9,169 nucleotides of DNA from M30B19 sp041688615 (lineage in GTDB: Bacteria; Planctomycetota; Planctomycetia; Pirellulales; Pirellulaceae): contig JBDNHU010000668.1 in the NCBI GenBank assembly GCA_041688615.1, positions 1-9,169 on the forward strand. Reading direction: 5' to 3'. This document shows positions 1 to 5,366 of this stretch, piece by piece. The position numbers and the translations under genes are program-made. The first letter of the stretch is position 1. Every line of letters begins with the position of its first letter. The notes under the pieces are model-generated. The model had not been told where the DNA came from, did not search any database, and was given only the letters and a program-made list of their open reading frames with translations.

Positions 1-1
1 C

Positions 2-586
2 TCTCCTACGGCAACGATCTCGACTATCATCGGTGTTACTCAATCGATCGAACCTACGTACAAGCATTTGTTCGTCAAGAGCAACTTGTCGGGTGAATTT
101 GTTCAGGTCAACATTCGTTTGGTGCGGGAATTGAAAACTCTTGGCATTTGGGATGCTTCGATGCTGGAAGAGATCAAGTACTACGACGGTGCGTTGGGCG
201 AAATCGCCCGCTTGCCGCAAGACATCAAGGAACGTTACGCAACGGCGTTCGAAATCGAACCCAAGTGGCTGATTGCTTGTGCATCACGACGGCAAAAGTG
301 GATTGACATGGGTCAATCGTTGAACCTTTACGTGCAAACGCGAAGTGGACGCCAGCTAGATGAAATGTACAAGATGGCTTGGCAACAAGGTTTGAAGACG
401 ACCTACTACTTGCGTTCACTTGGTGCAACCCAAGTTGAAAAGTCCACCATTGACATTAATAAGTTTGGTATCCAACCACGGTGGATGAAGAACAAGAGCG
501 AATCAGGGAACCTTGCAGCGGTCGACCGTCCAGCTGCAGAACAAACTTGCAGTATTGATAATCCTGACTGTGAATCTTGCCAATAG
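2..586 (+). CDS. nrdA: Ribonucleoside-diphosphate reductase large (alpha) subunit, C-terminal part
   Basis: This is the last 194 residues of the catalytic subunit of class I ribonucleotide reductase, which reduces ribonucleotides to deoxyribonucleotides in the cytoplasm. The frame is open from the window edge, so the start lies upstream. The first residues, SPTATIS followed by NrdA-typical sequence through KSNLSGEF, match the family's substrate phosphate-binding loop (E. coli about 621-625). RRQKWIDMGQSLNLY and KTTYYLRSLGATQVEKST are hallmark blocks. The adjacent tyrosines encoded at 404-409 correspond to the radical-transfer pair Y730/Y731 of E. coli NrdA. The tail ends in CSIDNPDCESCQ, giving the C-terminal cysteine pair that passes electrons from thioredoxin or glutaredoxin to the active site. 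The partner nrdB lies 784 bases downstream on the same strand. The identification is very secure; only the N-terminal part is missing. Confidence 0.97.
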   Translation, partial: SPTATISTIIGVTQSIEPTYKHLFVKSNLSGEFVQVNIRLVRELKTLGIWDASMLEEIKYYDGALGEIARLPQDIKERYATAFEIEPKWLIACASRRQKWIDMGQSLNLYVQTRSGRQLDEMYKMAWQQGLKTTYYLRSLGATQVEKSTIDINKFGIQPRWMKNKSESGNLAAVDRPAAEQTCSIDNPDCESCQ

Positions 587-613
587 TTTTCGGTCCCAGT
601 TTGTAACAATGGC

Positions 614-642
614 TTGATGTGGATGTCTAGCATCCACATCAA
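614..642 (+). terminator. Perfect 12-bp hairpin just after nrdA
   Basis: TTGATGTGGATG at 614-625 and CATCCACATCAA at 631-642 are exact reverse complements around a 5-base loop, starting 27 bases after the nrdA stop codon. The position fits a transcription terminator or an mRNA 3'-end stabiliser. The downstream sequence is AACTTTC rather than a proper T-run, so intrinsic termination could be weak. Confidence 0.55.
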
Positions 643-705
643 ACTTTCAACTGGAAACAGCGAACGGTAACTGGGCAATTGCGAAGGCGGCGAACGACAG
701 TAAAA

Positions 706-739
706 GTTAACCAGCGAAAGTTAGCGGCTGGAAGTTAAC
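706..739. repeat. Imperfect inverted repeat in the nrdA-nrdB gap
   Basis: GTTAACCAGC at 706-715 can pair with GCTGG-aa-GTTAAC at 727-739, leaving a two-base bulge. It has no T-run, so it is not a convincing terminator. It may be an RNA hairpin or an operator-like dyad. No function can be assigned. Confidence 0.3.
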
Positions 740-788
740 GGTCGGTGTCGCGGGAAGATGTTCCCAAGTGAAGACAAAAGTGTAGCAA

Positions 789-821
789 GCGGGAGAAGGG
801 TTCTTTAGCCCGCCCTTTTTT
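789..821 (+). terminator. Possible second terminator in the nrdA-nrdB gap
   Basis: GCGGG at 789-793 pairs with CCCGC at 809-813, and six T residues follow at 816-821. The stem is only five G/C pairs with a 15-base loop, so this is a moderate candidate. With the hairpin at 614-642 it would help separate nrdA and nrdB transcription. Confidence 0.4.
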
Positions 822-956
822 CAAAACCAATGTCTCGGCGGAAATTCAAACACTGGTGATGGAAGGGGAATGATCAAAGAGCGTTGTCTCCTGCTGCACT
901 TTAAATTTTCCAAAAGCGATCGGAAAGCATTTTTGGATTGACCACCCGTTTGTGGT

Positions 957-1001
957 TTGACCAGGGGTGGATTGACCAGGGGTGGATTGACCAGGGGTGG
1001 A
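957..1001. repeat. 15-bp tandem repeat, three exact copies
   Basis: The unit TTGACCAGGGGTGGA occurs three times without a mismatch at 957-971, 972-986 and 987-1001. A degenerate start of a fourth copy (TTGGC) follows. A related TTGACC also lies at 938-943, and ACCAC/GTGGT at 941-956 form a small dyad next to the array. It sits about 370 bases upstream of nrdB. The minus strand is open here and would read PPLVN repeats, but nothing else about that frame looks like a gene. It could be a neutral microsatellite or a protein-binding iteron array. Confidence 0.85.
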
Positions 1002-1090
1002 TTGGCAATCGATTTCGGAAGCCAAACCGAAACCAAATTAAATATGCCGGACTTAAATAAGGCGGCAAACAAGATGCCGAGAATGTGGCA

Positions 1091-1154
1091 CACAGGTCCT
1101 AAAAGTCACAGGTCCTAAAAGTCACAGGTCCTAAAAGTCACTGGTCCTAAAAGT
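1091..1154. repeat. 16-bp tandem repeat, four copies, upstream of nrdB
   Basis: The unit CACAGGTCCTAAAAGT occurs at 1091-1106, 1107-1122, 1123-1138 and 1139-1154. The first three are identical; the fourth has a single change (A to T at its fourth base). It ends 216 bases before the nrdB start codon. The unit does not resemble the NrdR box, the known operator of many nrd operons. The period is close to one and a half helical turns. Regulatory binding sites, or a selfish or neutral repeat, are both possible. Confidence 0.9.
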
Positions 1155-1370
1155 AAAGTGTGCTGCCGGTGGCCGGCCGGGATCATTTACAAGGCAAAGT
1201 TGAAACGTCTTGCAGACGGAAATTGCTGACGACTGAAAGTCAAAGGCAACTTGTAGCCCGACGCGATCAAAATTTGCTTTGGAATCATTACACGGCTTGA
1301 AACATTGTAAAATCGACGACCCAACTGAATCCCAGCGGATATTTTTTTAAAACTTAATGGAGTACGCAAA

Positions 1371-2438
1371 ATGGCAACCGTAAACGAAAATGAAGTAGAA
1401 CAGGAAGTCTTGGCTGGAGCTGAATCTCGAGTTGCCGCCAACGAAAAACGATTGATCAATTGCCACCAGGTTGATGTCAATCAATTGATGCCATTGAAAT
1501 ATAATTGGGCTTGGGAACACTACGTCAATGGCTGTGCAAACCATTGGATGCCAACCGAAGTCCCAATGAACAAGGACATTGAAACCTGGCGTAGCGATAA
1601 GCTTTCGGACGATGAACGAGCAGTCATTATGAGAAACCTTGGTTTCTTTTCGACCGCCGAAAGCCTAGTTGGCAACAATTTAGTGTTGGCCATTTTCAAG
1701 CATGTTACGAACGCCGAATGCCGTCAGTATTTGCTACGCCAAGCGTTTGAAGAAGCTGTTCACACCCATACGTTCCTCTACATTGTGGAAACATTAGGGC
1801 TGAACGAAGGCGAAGTCTTTAATATGTACAATGAAGTCCCTGCGATCGCTCGCAAGGACAATTTCGAAATGAATCTAACCAAAGAAGTGATGGATCCAAA
1901 CTTCACGACTGATTCCTTCGAAGGCATGCAGACTTTCCTGAAGAATTTGATCGGCTACTATCTGATCATGGAAGGCATTTTCTTCTACACCGGTTTCGTG
2001 ATGATCTTGTCGTTTCACCGTCGCAACATCATGACTGGAATTGGTGAACAGTTCCAATACATCCTAAGAGACGAATCGATTCACTTGAATTTTGGTTTGG
2101 ACTTGATCAACGGCATTAAGGCAGAAAATCGTGAAGTTTGGACCAAAGAATTCCAGGATATGATTTTGAACTTGGTTCAAGAAGCAGTTGAATTGGAAAT
2201 CGCTTACGCTGTAGATTGCTTGCCAAACGGCGTAATGGGTTTGAATGCGGAACTGTTCCGCGACTATGTCCAATTCATTGCCGACCGTCGCCTCGAGCGA
2301 ATTGGCTTCAGCAAAGTTTACGGCAGTGCGAATCCGTTCCCTTGGATGAGCGAAACGATGGACTTGGCCAAAGAAAAGAACTTCTTCGAGACCCGCGTTA
2401 CCGAATATCAAACCGGCGGACAGTTAGATTGGGACTAA
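1371..2438 (+). CDS. nrdB: Ribonucleoside-diphosphate reductase small (beta, R2) subunit, class Ic-like
   Basis: This 355-residue ferritin-fold protein forms the metal cofactor that starts radical chemistry in NrdA. The metal ligands read as E97 (STAES), E128 and H131 (EEAVH), E201 (IMEGIFF), E235 and H238 (RDESIH). The residue that is the radical tyrosine in standard R2 proteins (Y122 in E. coli) is F135 here (HTHTFLY), and the first ligand is Glu rather than Asp. Both features define the class Ic type, which uses a Mn(IV)/Fe(III) cofactor in C. trachomatis. Every key chlamydial residue I recall maps with a constant offset of 8: E89, F127, Y129, W51, Y222 and Y338 become E97, F135, Y137, W59, Y230 and Y346. 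The start is supported by GGAG at 1359-1362, eight bases before ATG. Length is normal. The metal content is inferred, not shown. Confidence 0.97.
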   Translation: MATVNENEVEQEVLAGAESRVAANEKRLINCHQVDVNQLMPLKYNWAWEHYVNGCANHWMPTEVPMNKDIETWRSDKLSDDERAVIMRNLGFFSTAESLVGNNLVLAIFKHVTNAECRQYLLRQAFEEAVHTHTFLYIVETLGLNEGEVFNMYNEVPAIARKDNFEMNLTKEVMDPNFTTDSFEGMQTFLKNLIGYYLIMEGIFFYTGFVMILSFHRRNIMTGIGEQFQYILRDESIHLNFGLDLINGIKAENREVWTKEFQDMILNLVQEAVELEIAYAVDCLPNGVMGLNAELFRDYVQFIADRRLERIGFSKVYGSANPFPWMSETMDLAKEKNFFETRVTEYQTGGQLDWD

Positions 2439-2476
2439 TGTTTCCAACACCGCTGCTAACTGCGAATTCGCCGTAA

Positions 2477-2515
2477 CCGTGAAAGCCTTGGGAAACCAAG
2501 CGTTTCTGGAAACGG
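2477..2515 (+). other. Nested hairpin in the nrdB 3' untranslated region
   Basis: CTTGG (2487-2491) and CCAAG (2496-2500) close a GAAA tetraloop of the stable GNRA type. Outside a 2x2 internal loop, GAAA (2481-2484) pairs with TTTC (2503-2506). CCGT (2477-2480) can then pair with ACGG (2512-2515) across a five-base bulge. It has no T-run, so it is not a terminator itself; the terminator is further downstream. It may stabilise the nrdB mRNA end, or be chance. Confidence 0.35.
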
Positions 2516-2562
2516 AGAAACCTTGACGATGACTTTGTAGGCGTTGTGAAGTAAGAAAATTT

Positions 2563-2617
2563 GACTCGGAATCGATTCGCTCTTCATTTGAGCAAGTGGA
2601 TTCCGAGTCTTTTTTTT
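2563..2617 (+). terminator. Strong intrinsic terminator of nrdB
   Basis: GACTCGGAATC at 2563-2573 is the exact reverse complement of GATTCCGAGTC at 2599-2609, and eight T residues follow at 2610-2617. Inside the loop GCTC (2579-2582) and GAGC (2590-2593) can form a second short stem, so the whole folds as one long hairpin. It lies about 125 bases after the nrdB stop. This is the clearest one-directional terminator in the window. Confidence 0.9.
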
Positions 2618-2694
2618 AAGCATTTCACTTTTCAGACACTCGAATTCGCTGAACAAAATTGCCCAAAGTGCCAAACCTGCACGCAGTCGCAACG

Positions 2695-2758
2695 GGTGCT
2701 ATCACTTCCCCTGTGCTATCACTTCTTTTGCGCGATCACTTCTTTTGTGCTACCTCTT
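2695..2758. repeat. Degenerate 17-bp tandem repeat downstream of nrdB
   Basis: The copies are GGTGCTATCACTTCCCC (2695-2711), TGTGCTATCACTTCTTT (2712-2728), TGCGCGATCACTTCTTT (2729-2745) and a partial TGTGCTACCTCTT (2746-2758). The core GCTATCACTTC is the most constant part. The array lies beyond the nrdB terminator and about 300 bases ahead of the Skp-like gene. Its divergence suggests it is older than the two exact arrays upstream of nrdB. Confidence 0.75.
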
Positions 2759-3041
2759 GGAATTTAGAAAATCCGCATTGAACCGTTGATCGGTAAAGTT
2801 TACAAAAGTCCGTGTAAGTTTTACTGGTGGTCGTTCCATTGATTTGGTCTTTGGAAACTCGACAAAAAGAAAACAAAACAGTATTCACCCGAAAAGCAAA
2901 GATGTTTGCTGAAGAAACGGGACATCCTATTTCCTAAATAGTTTAGGGAACAAGATTCCTGGCACATCAATTGCAAATGGGTTCGTACAGTCACCGAGGT
3001 CTCAAGGAGGGATCCGAGGGGCTGACCAATAATAATCGATC

Positions 3042-3048
3042 AAGGAGG
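3042..3048 (+). promoter_or_regulatory. Ribosome binding site fixing the GTG start of the Skp-like gene
   Basis: AAGGAGG at 3042-3048 is a near-perfect Shine-Dalgarno sequence, 6 bases before GTG at 3055 and 9 before GTG at 3058. A near-copy of the same element (TCAAGGAGGGATCC, 3002-3015, against TCAAGGAGGATCC, 3040-3052) lies 38 bases upstream with no good start codon behind it. This places the start at the GTG pair rather than at the upstream ATG at 2977. Confidence 0.8.
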
Positions 3049-3057
3049 ATCCTAGTG

Positions 3058-3708
3058 GTGAGAATTTTAACAATCGCGTTGGCCGCTGTCTTTTCATTTG
3101 CCCTGATTCAATCGGCCCCGATTGCATCGGCTGTTGCTCAGAACGGCCAAACCCCGGCGCAAGCACAAAACGGCGGTATCGTTGCCGTACTAGATCTAGC
3201 CAAGGTTTTCGAATTGCATCCAGGTCACATTGCCAAAATGGCCCAGATTCAGAAGCGCGCCGAAGCGATGAAAATCGATTTCCAACAGCAACAGATCACG
3301 TTGCAAGAGAAAGCAAAACAAGCAACGACCCAATACAAAGGTGAACAATTAAACGGTATCGAAGTCACTCTACGCCAAGAGGAAGTGACACTTCAAACCA
3401 AAGCTCGCCAGGCTCAAACTGAATTGATGAAAAGCGAAGCTGAAGCCTACTACCAAACCTACGAAGAGGTCATGGGGCACGTTAAATCACTTTGCACCCA
3501 GTACAATGTTTCCCTGGTTCTGCGATACGACAGCGAACCAATTGATCCATCCAAGCCTGAGACCGTTATTCGTGGTGTTCAGCGGTCGGTGGTTCATGCA
3601 ACTCAAGACCTAACACCTTTGGTGGTCGGCAAGGTGGGCGGAGTAATGCCTCCAGCCAACACAACCGCCGCCGCGGGTGCGGGTGCGGGTGCTGGAGTTC
3701 GTCAGTAG
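3058..3708 (+). CDS. Exported OmpH/Skp-like periplasmic chaperone
   Basis: A 216-residue protein of the OmpH (Skp) family, whose members hold unfolded outer-membrane proteins in the periplasm. Starting at GTG 3058 gives a classic signal peptide (MRIL, then a hydrophobic stretch to about residue 17), with likely cleavage near ASA-VA-Q at residues 25-27. The mature part opens with a short beta strand, GGIVAVLDLAKVFE, typical of the family. A long Gln/Lys/Glu-rich helical section of coiled-coil character runs from about residue 50 to 140, followed by a beta segment (NVSLVLRYDSE) and a DLTPLVV close. The tail has an Ala-Gly run (GAGAGAG) encoded by repeated GGGTGC. An upstream start (ATG 2977) would add a polar N-terminus before the signal peptide and lacks a ribosome binding site. 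The gene stands alone and ends at the bidirectional terminator. Family assignment is good; the client proteins are unknown. Confidence 0.85.
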   Translation: MRILTIALAAVFSFALIQSAPIASAVAQNGQTPAQAQNGGIVAVLDLAKVFELHPGHIAKMAQIQKRAEAMKIDFQQQQITLQEKAKQATTQYKGEQLNGIEVTLRQEEVTLQTKARQAQTELMKSEAEAYYQTYEEVMGHVKSLCTQYNVSLVLRYDSEPIDPSKPETVIRGVQRSVVHATQDLTPLVVGKVGGVMPPANTTAAAGAGAGAGVRQ

Positions 3709-4109
3709 TCCTTCGACTGCTGAACGAAAATGCCTGAGTGTCAAAGCGTATTGCCCAAACCGATTGGCAAGAACAATCGTTGAGAAAGTAAGACAGCCAC
3801 TTCGATTTCCTATTCTCAAAACAATCGCTCGAAAGCACTCAGAACACTCTGATTTGATCTAAATCGGCACACCGCGAAATTAAAAAAAAATGCCGCAACC
3901 AATTCATTGGCTGCGGCATTTTTTTTGACCACCCTCGACATGAACGAACTTGATAAATCGATGGTCCGACCAAGCTTGGTGATTAGGCGATCAGGAACAT
4001 GGCTTTGTTGAAGCGACGGTATGCACTGTTGCACACTCTGGGCAGACTATCATTTAGCCCACGGCAAATGTTCGATCAACATGCCAAGGATTGGGGACCG
4101 CCCACCAAA
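3709..4109. other. Convergent spacer between Skp-like and YceI genes
   Basis: No gene is supported. The bidirectional terminator is the main feature. A perfect 12-base palindrome ACCAAGCTTGGT lies at 3969-3980; it has no loop, so it is more a DNA dyad than an RNA hairpin, and could be chance. The rest shows nothing recognisable. Confidence 0.6.
3882..3926. terminator. Bidirectional intrinsic terminator between convergent genes
   Basis: TGCCGCA (3891-3897) pairs with TGCGGCA (3912-3918), and CCAAT (3899-3903) pairs with ATTGG (3906-3910) after one A/C mismatch. Nine A residues precede the stem and eight T residues end it (3919-3926), so a T-run is present in either direction. It serves the Skp-like gene on + and could also stop transcripts of the YceI lipoprotein gene on -. 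Confidence 0.93.
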
Positions 4110-4826
4110 CTAAACTCCCTGCGGACTGACCTTGATGGTCATCTCGACTTCTTCTTCGATCGTCTCCAAACCGAAAATCATGCCGAACTTCGTTCGATCA
4201 ATCTTAAAGGTGCCTTCGATCGACAATCCACCATCAAGCGAAACCTTAGCGGGGAAAGAAATGTCTTGAGCCTCACCCAACATGGTCAACTTGCCCTTCA
4301 CGGTCACGGTTCCATCGGCAGCGGTCTCAAACGAATCACTCTTGAAACTGGCGGCTGGAAACTGCTTCACATTGAAGAAGTCGGGACTACTCAAGTGGCC
4401 AACTAACTTGCCTGCGCCTGCTTCGTCCAACCCACTGGCCTCGGGTTCAATCTTGATCGAATCCGTTTGGATTTCAACAGCCAACGAAGTCAACTTCCCA
4501 TCCGCCGAAGCAACGCTGCCTGTAAACGTTTCAAATGTGCCGTGCCGAGGCTTAGGGTCATCCCCCTTATGCAGCCCTACGAACTTGATCGAGGTATTTT
4601 CGGCCTTCAAAGCAAAATTTTCAGCAGCAGCCATTTCTTTTTCACCGCCCACTTCGCCCGTGCCCGCCTCTTTCGTTGCCGCCTCTTTCGTTGCCGCCTC
4701 TTTCGTTGCCGTGGCACCATCGGCCTTAGGTGTGGGCGGATATGCATCCGTCGATTCGGACTCAACACCGATACAACCCGCCATCATCAAACACGCAAAC
4801 AACATTAAACCACTTAACTTACGCAT
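4110..4826 (-). CDS. YceI-domain lipoprotein
   Basis: A 238-residue envelope lipoprotein. The N-terminus has two basic residues, a hydrophobic stretch and a lipobox ending MAG-C18, so Cys18 should be lipidated after cleavage by signal peptidase II. Residues about 25-65 form a low-complexity linker with three exact ATKEA repeats (40-54), which likely holds the domain away from the membrane. The YceI-like domain spans about 68-236, recognised by GTFETFTG, the signature HLSSPDFFNVKQFPAASFKS (144-163) and GTFKIDRTKFGM. YceI proteins have a lipocalin-like barrel that binds isoprenoid-type lipids in known examples; the ligand here is unknown. GAGGAA, five bases before the ATG on the minus strand (4832-4837), is the ribosome binding site. 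The gene converges on the Skp-like gene and diverges from the peptidase gene. Domain assignment is firm; the physiological role is not. Confidence 0.93.
   Translation of the reverse strand: MRKLSGLMLFACLMMAGCIGVESESTDAYPPTPKADGATATKEAATKEAATKEAGTGEVGGEKEMAAAENFALKAENTSIKFVGLHKGDDPKPRHGTFETFTGSVASADGKLTSLAVEIQTDSIKIEPEASGLDEAGAGKLVGHLSSPDFFNVKQFPAASFKSDSFETAADGTVTVKGKLTMLGEAQDISFPAKVSLDGGLSIEGTFKIDRTKFGMIFGLETIEEEVEMTIKVSPQGV
4666..4710 (-). repeat. 15-bp in-frame tandem repeat inside the lipoprotein gene
   Basis: GCCTCTTTCGTTGCC occurs three times without a mismatch at 4666-4680, 4681-4695 and 4696-4710. It encodes the ATKEA repeats of the linker on the minus strand. Identity at the nucleotide level, including third codon positions, points to recent expansion by slippage or unequal crossing over. 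Changes in copy number would keep the frame and only change linker length. Confidence 0.92.
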
Positions 4827-5366
4827 GGATCTTCCTCAACATTTATTAACAACAACCTGAACCAACCTAGCCGAAGCATCGGCAACACCTGCACAGGAAA
4901 CCAGTCCACGGTTGGGCTGACTTCACCCTGGATTATAGGCAATAAGGCACAACCAACAAAAGTAGGACGGCGACCAATTATCCCCCTTGAATTTCTCAGC
5001 TTCCAACATGCCTTCAGCTGCTTTCCGCGAATTCACTGACTTTCGTCGTGTACGCTGCAAACGCAAGCTGATGCGGATACAATCATTGGTGACCACGAAA
5101 GTCGCCACCCCATAAGCATATTCGCAAGTATTGGACGGCTGCCAATCGCTATCGGTCGCAGGGCTTCACTGCTAACAAGTTCGCGTTTTCGACAACTTTG
5201 CGTTTTCGAATGCGGGCACTTTTGACGACGGCATTCCCAAGGCCCGACCTTGGATGACACTCAATTAGTTGCGTTGCGGCGAGTCACCTTTGGAACTGAT
5301 TTGTTGGAACCACTTGGTTTATCAGAAACGTAGAAATTCGCGTCGCGAAAAATAACGGAGATCTCA
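4827..5366. other. Divergent intergenic region between YceI lipoprotein and peptidase
   Basis: About 540 bases with no supported gene. It must hold the promoters of both divergent genes, but I see no clear hexamer pairs. A hairpin GCCGA-agca-TCGGC lies at 4870-4883. GACTTTCGTCGT (5038-5049) and ACCACGAAAGTC (5092-5103) form an 11-of-12 inverted repeat 42 bases apart. GCGTTTTCGA is directly repeated at 5183-5192 and 5200-5209, a 17-base period. A short dyad AACC-actt-GGTT lies at 5308-5319. Confidence 0.6.

Larger units (their letters stand above)
587..1370. other. Long intergenic region between nrdA and nrdB
   Basis: No coding sequence is supported here; the open frames lack start signals and family resemblance. 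The region holds the two hairpins and the two tandem arrays listed separately, a small perfect hairpin CGTCT-tgc-AGACG at 1206-1218, and an A/T-rich run ending at the nrdB ribosome binding site. The nrdB promoter presumably lies between about 1155 and 1355, but I cannot pick a convincing -35/-10 pair or a NrdR-type operator. The word ACTGAAAGTCAA at 1232-1243 recurs at 9106-9117. Confidence 0.75.
2439..3057. other. Intergenic region between nrdB and the Skp-like gene
   Basis: No gene is supported. Besides the hairpin, terminator and 17-base array listed separately, it contains a GTAAA-g-TTTAC dyad at 2792-2802, a perfect hairpin AGCAAA-gatg-TTTGCT at 2895-2910, and TTCCTAAA-tag-TTTAGGGAA with one bulged G at 2931-2950. 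These could structure a 5' leader of the downstream gene. The frame of that gene is open back to 2971, but no ribosome binding site supports a start there. No convincing promoter hexamers were found. Confidence 0.6.

Noticed and set aside
821..1093. 90-codon minus-strand frame with PPLVN repeats
   Set aside because: The repeats are just the translation of the 15-bp DNA array, the rest has no family resemblance, and no ribosome binding site precedes it.
957..1154. CRISPR array
   Set aside because: The 15- and 16-bp repeats are directly tandem with no unique spacers, and no cas genes are present.
1288..1310. NrdR-type operator before nrdB (TTACA/TGTAA dyad)
   Set aside because: The half sites and their spacing do not fit the NrdR box consensus (ACACWATATATWGTGT), so the dyad is probably chance.
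2971..3057. Upstream extension of the Skp-like protein (TTG 2971 or ATG 2977)
   Set aside because: No ribosome binding site precedes these codons, and the extension would bury the signal peptide behind a polar stretch; the GTG pair at 3055/3058 has AAGGAGG in front.
3969..3980. Perfect palindrome ACCAAGCTTGGT as a regulatory site
   Set aside because: It lies in a convergent spacer where no promoter is expected, and a 12-base palindrome can occur by chance.
3999..4406. 135-codon plus-strand frame overlapping the YceI gene
   Set aside because: It is antisense to the conserved YceI domain and shows no family features of its own.
4923..5108. 61-codon minus-strand frame upstream of the YceI gene
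   Set aside because: No recognisable domain, no Shine-Dalgarno sequence and a composition like random intergenic translation. It could be a coding remnant, but the sequence alone does not support a gene.
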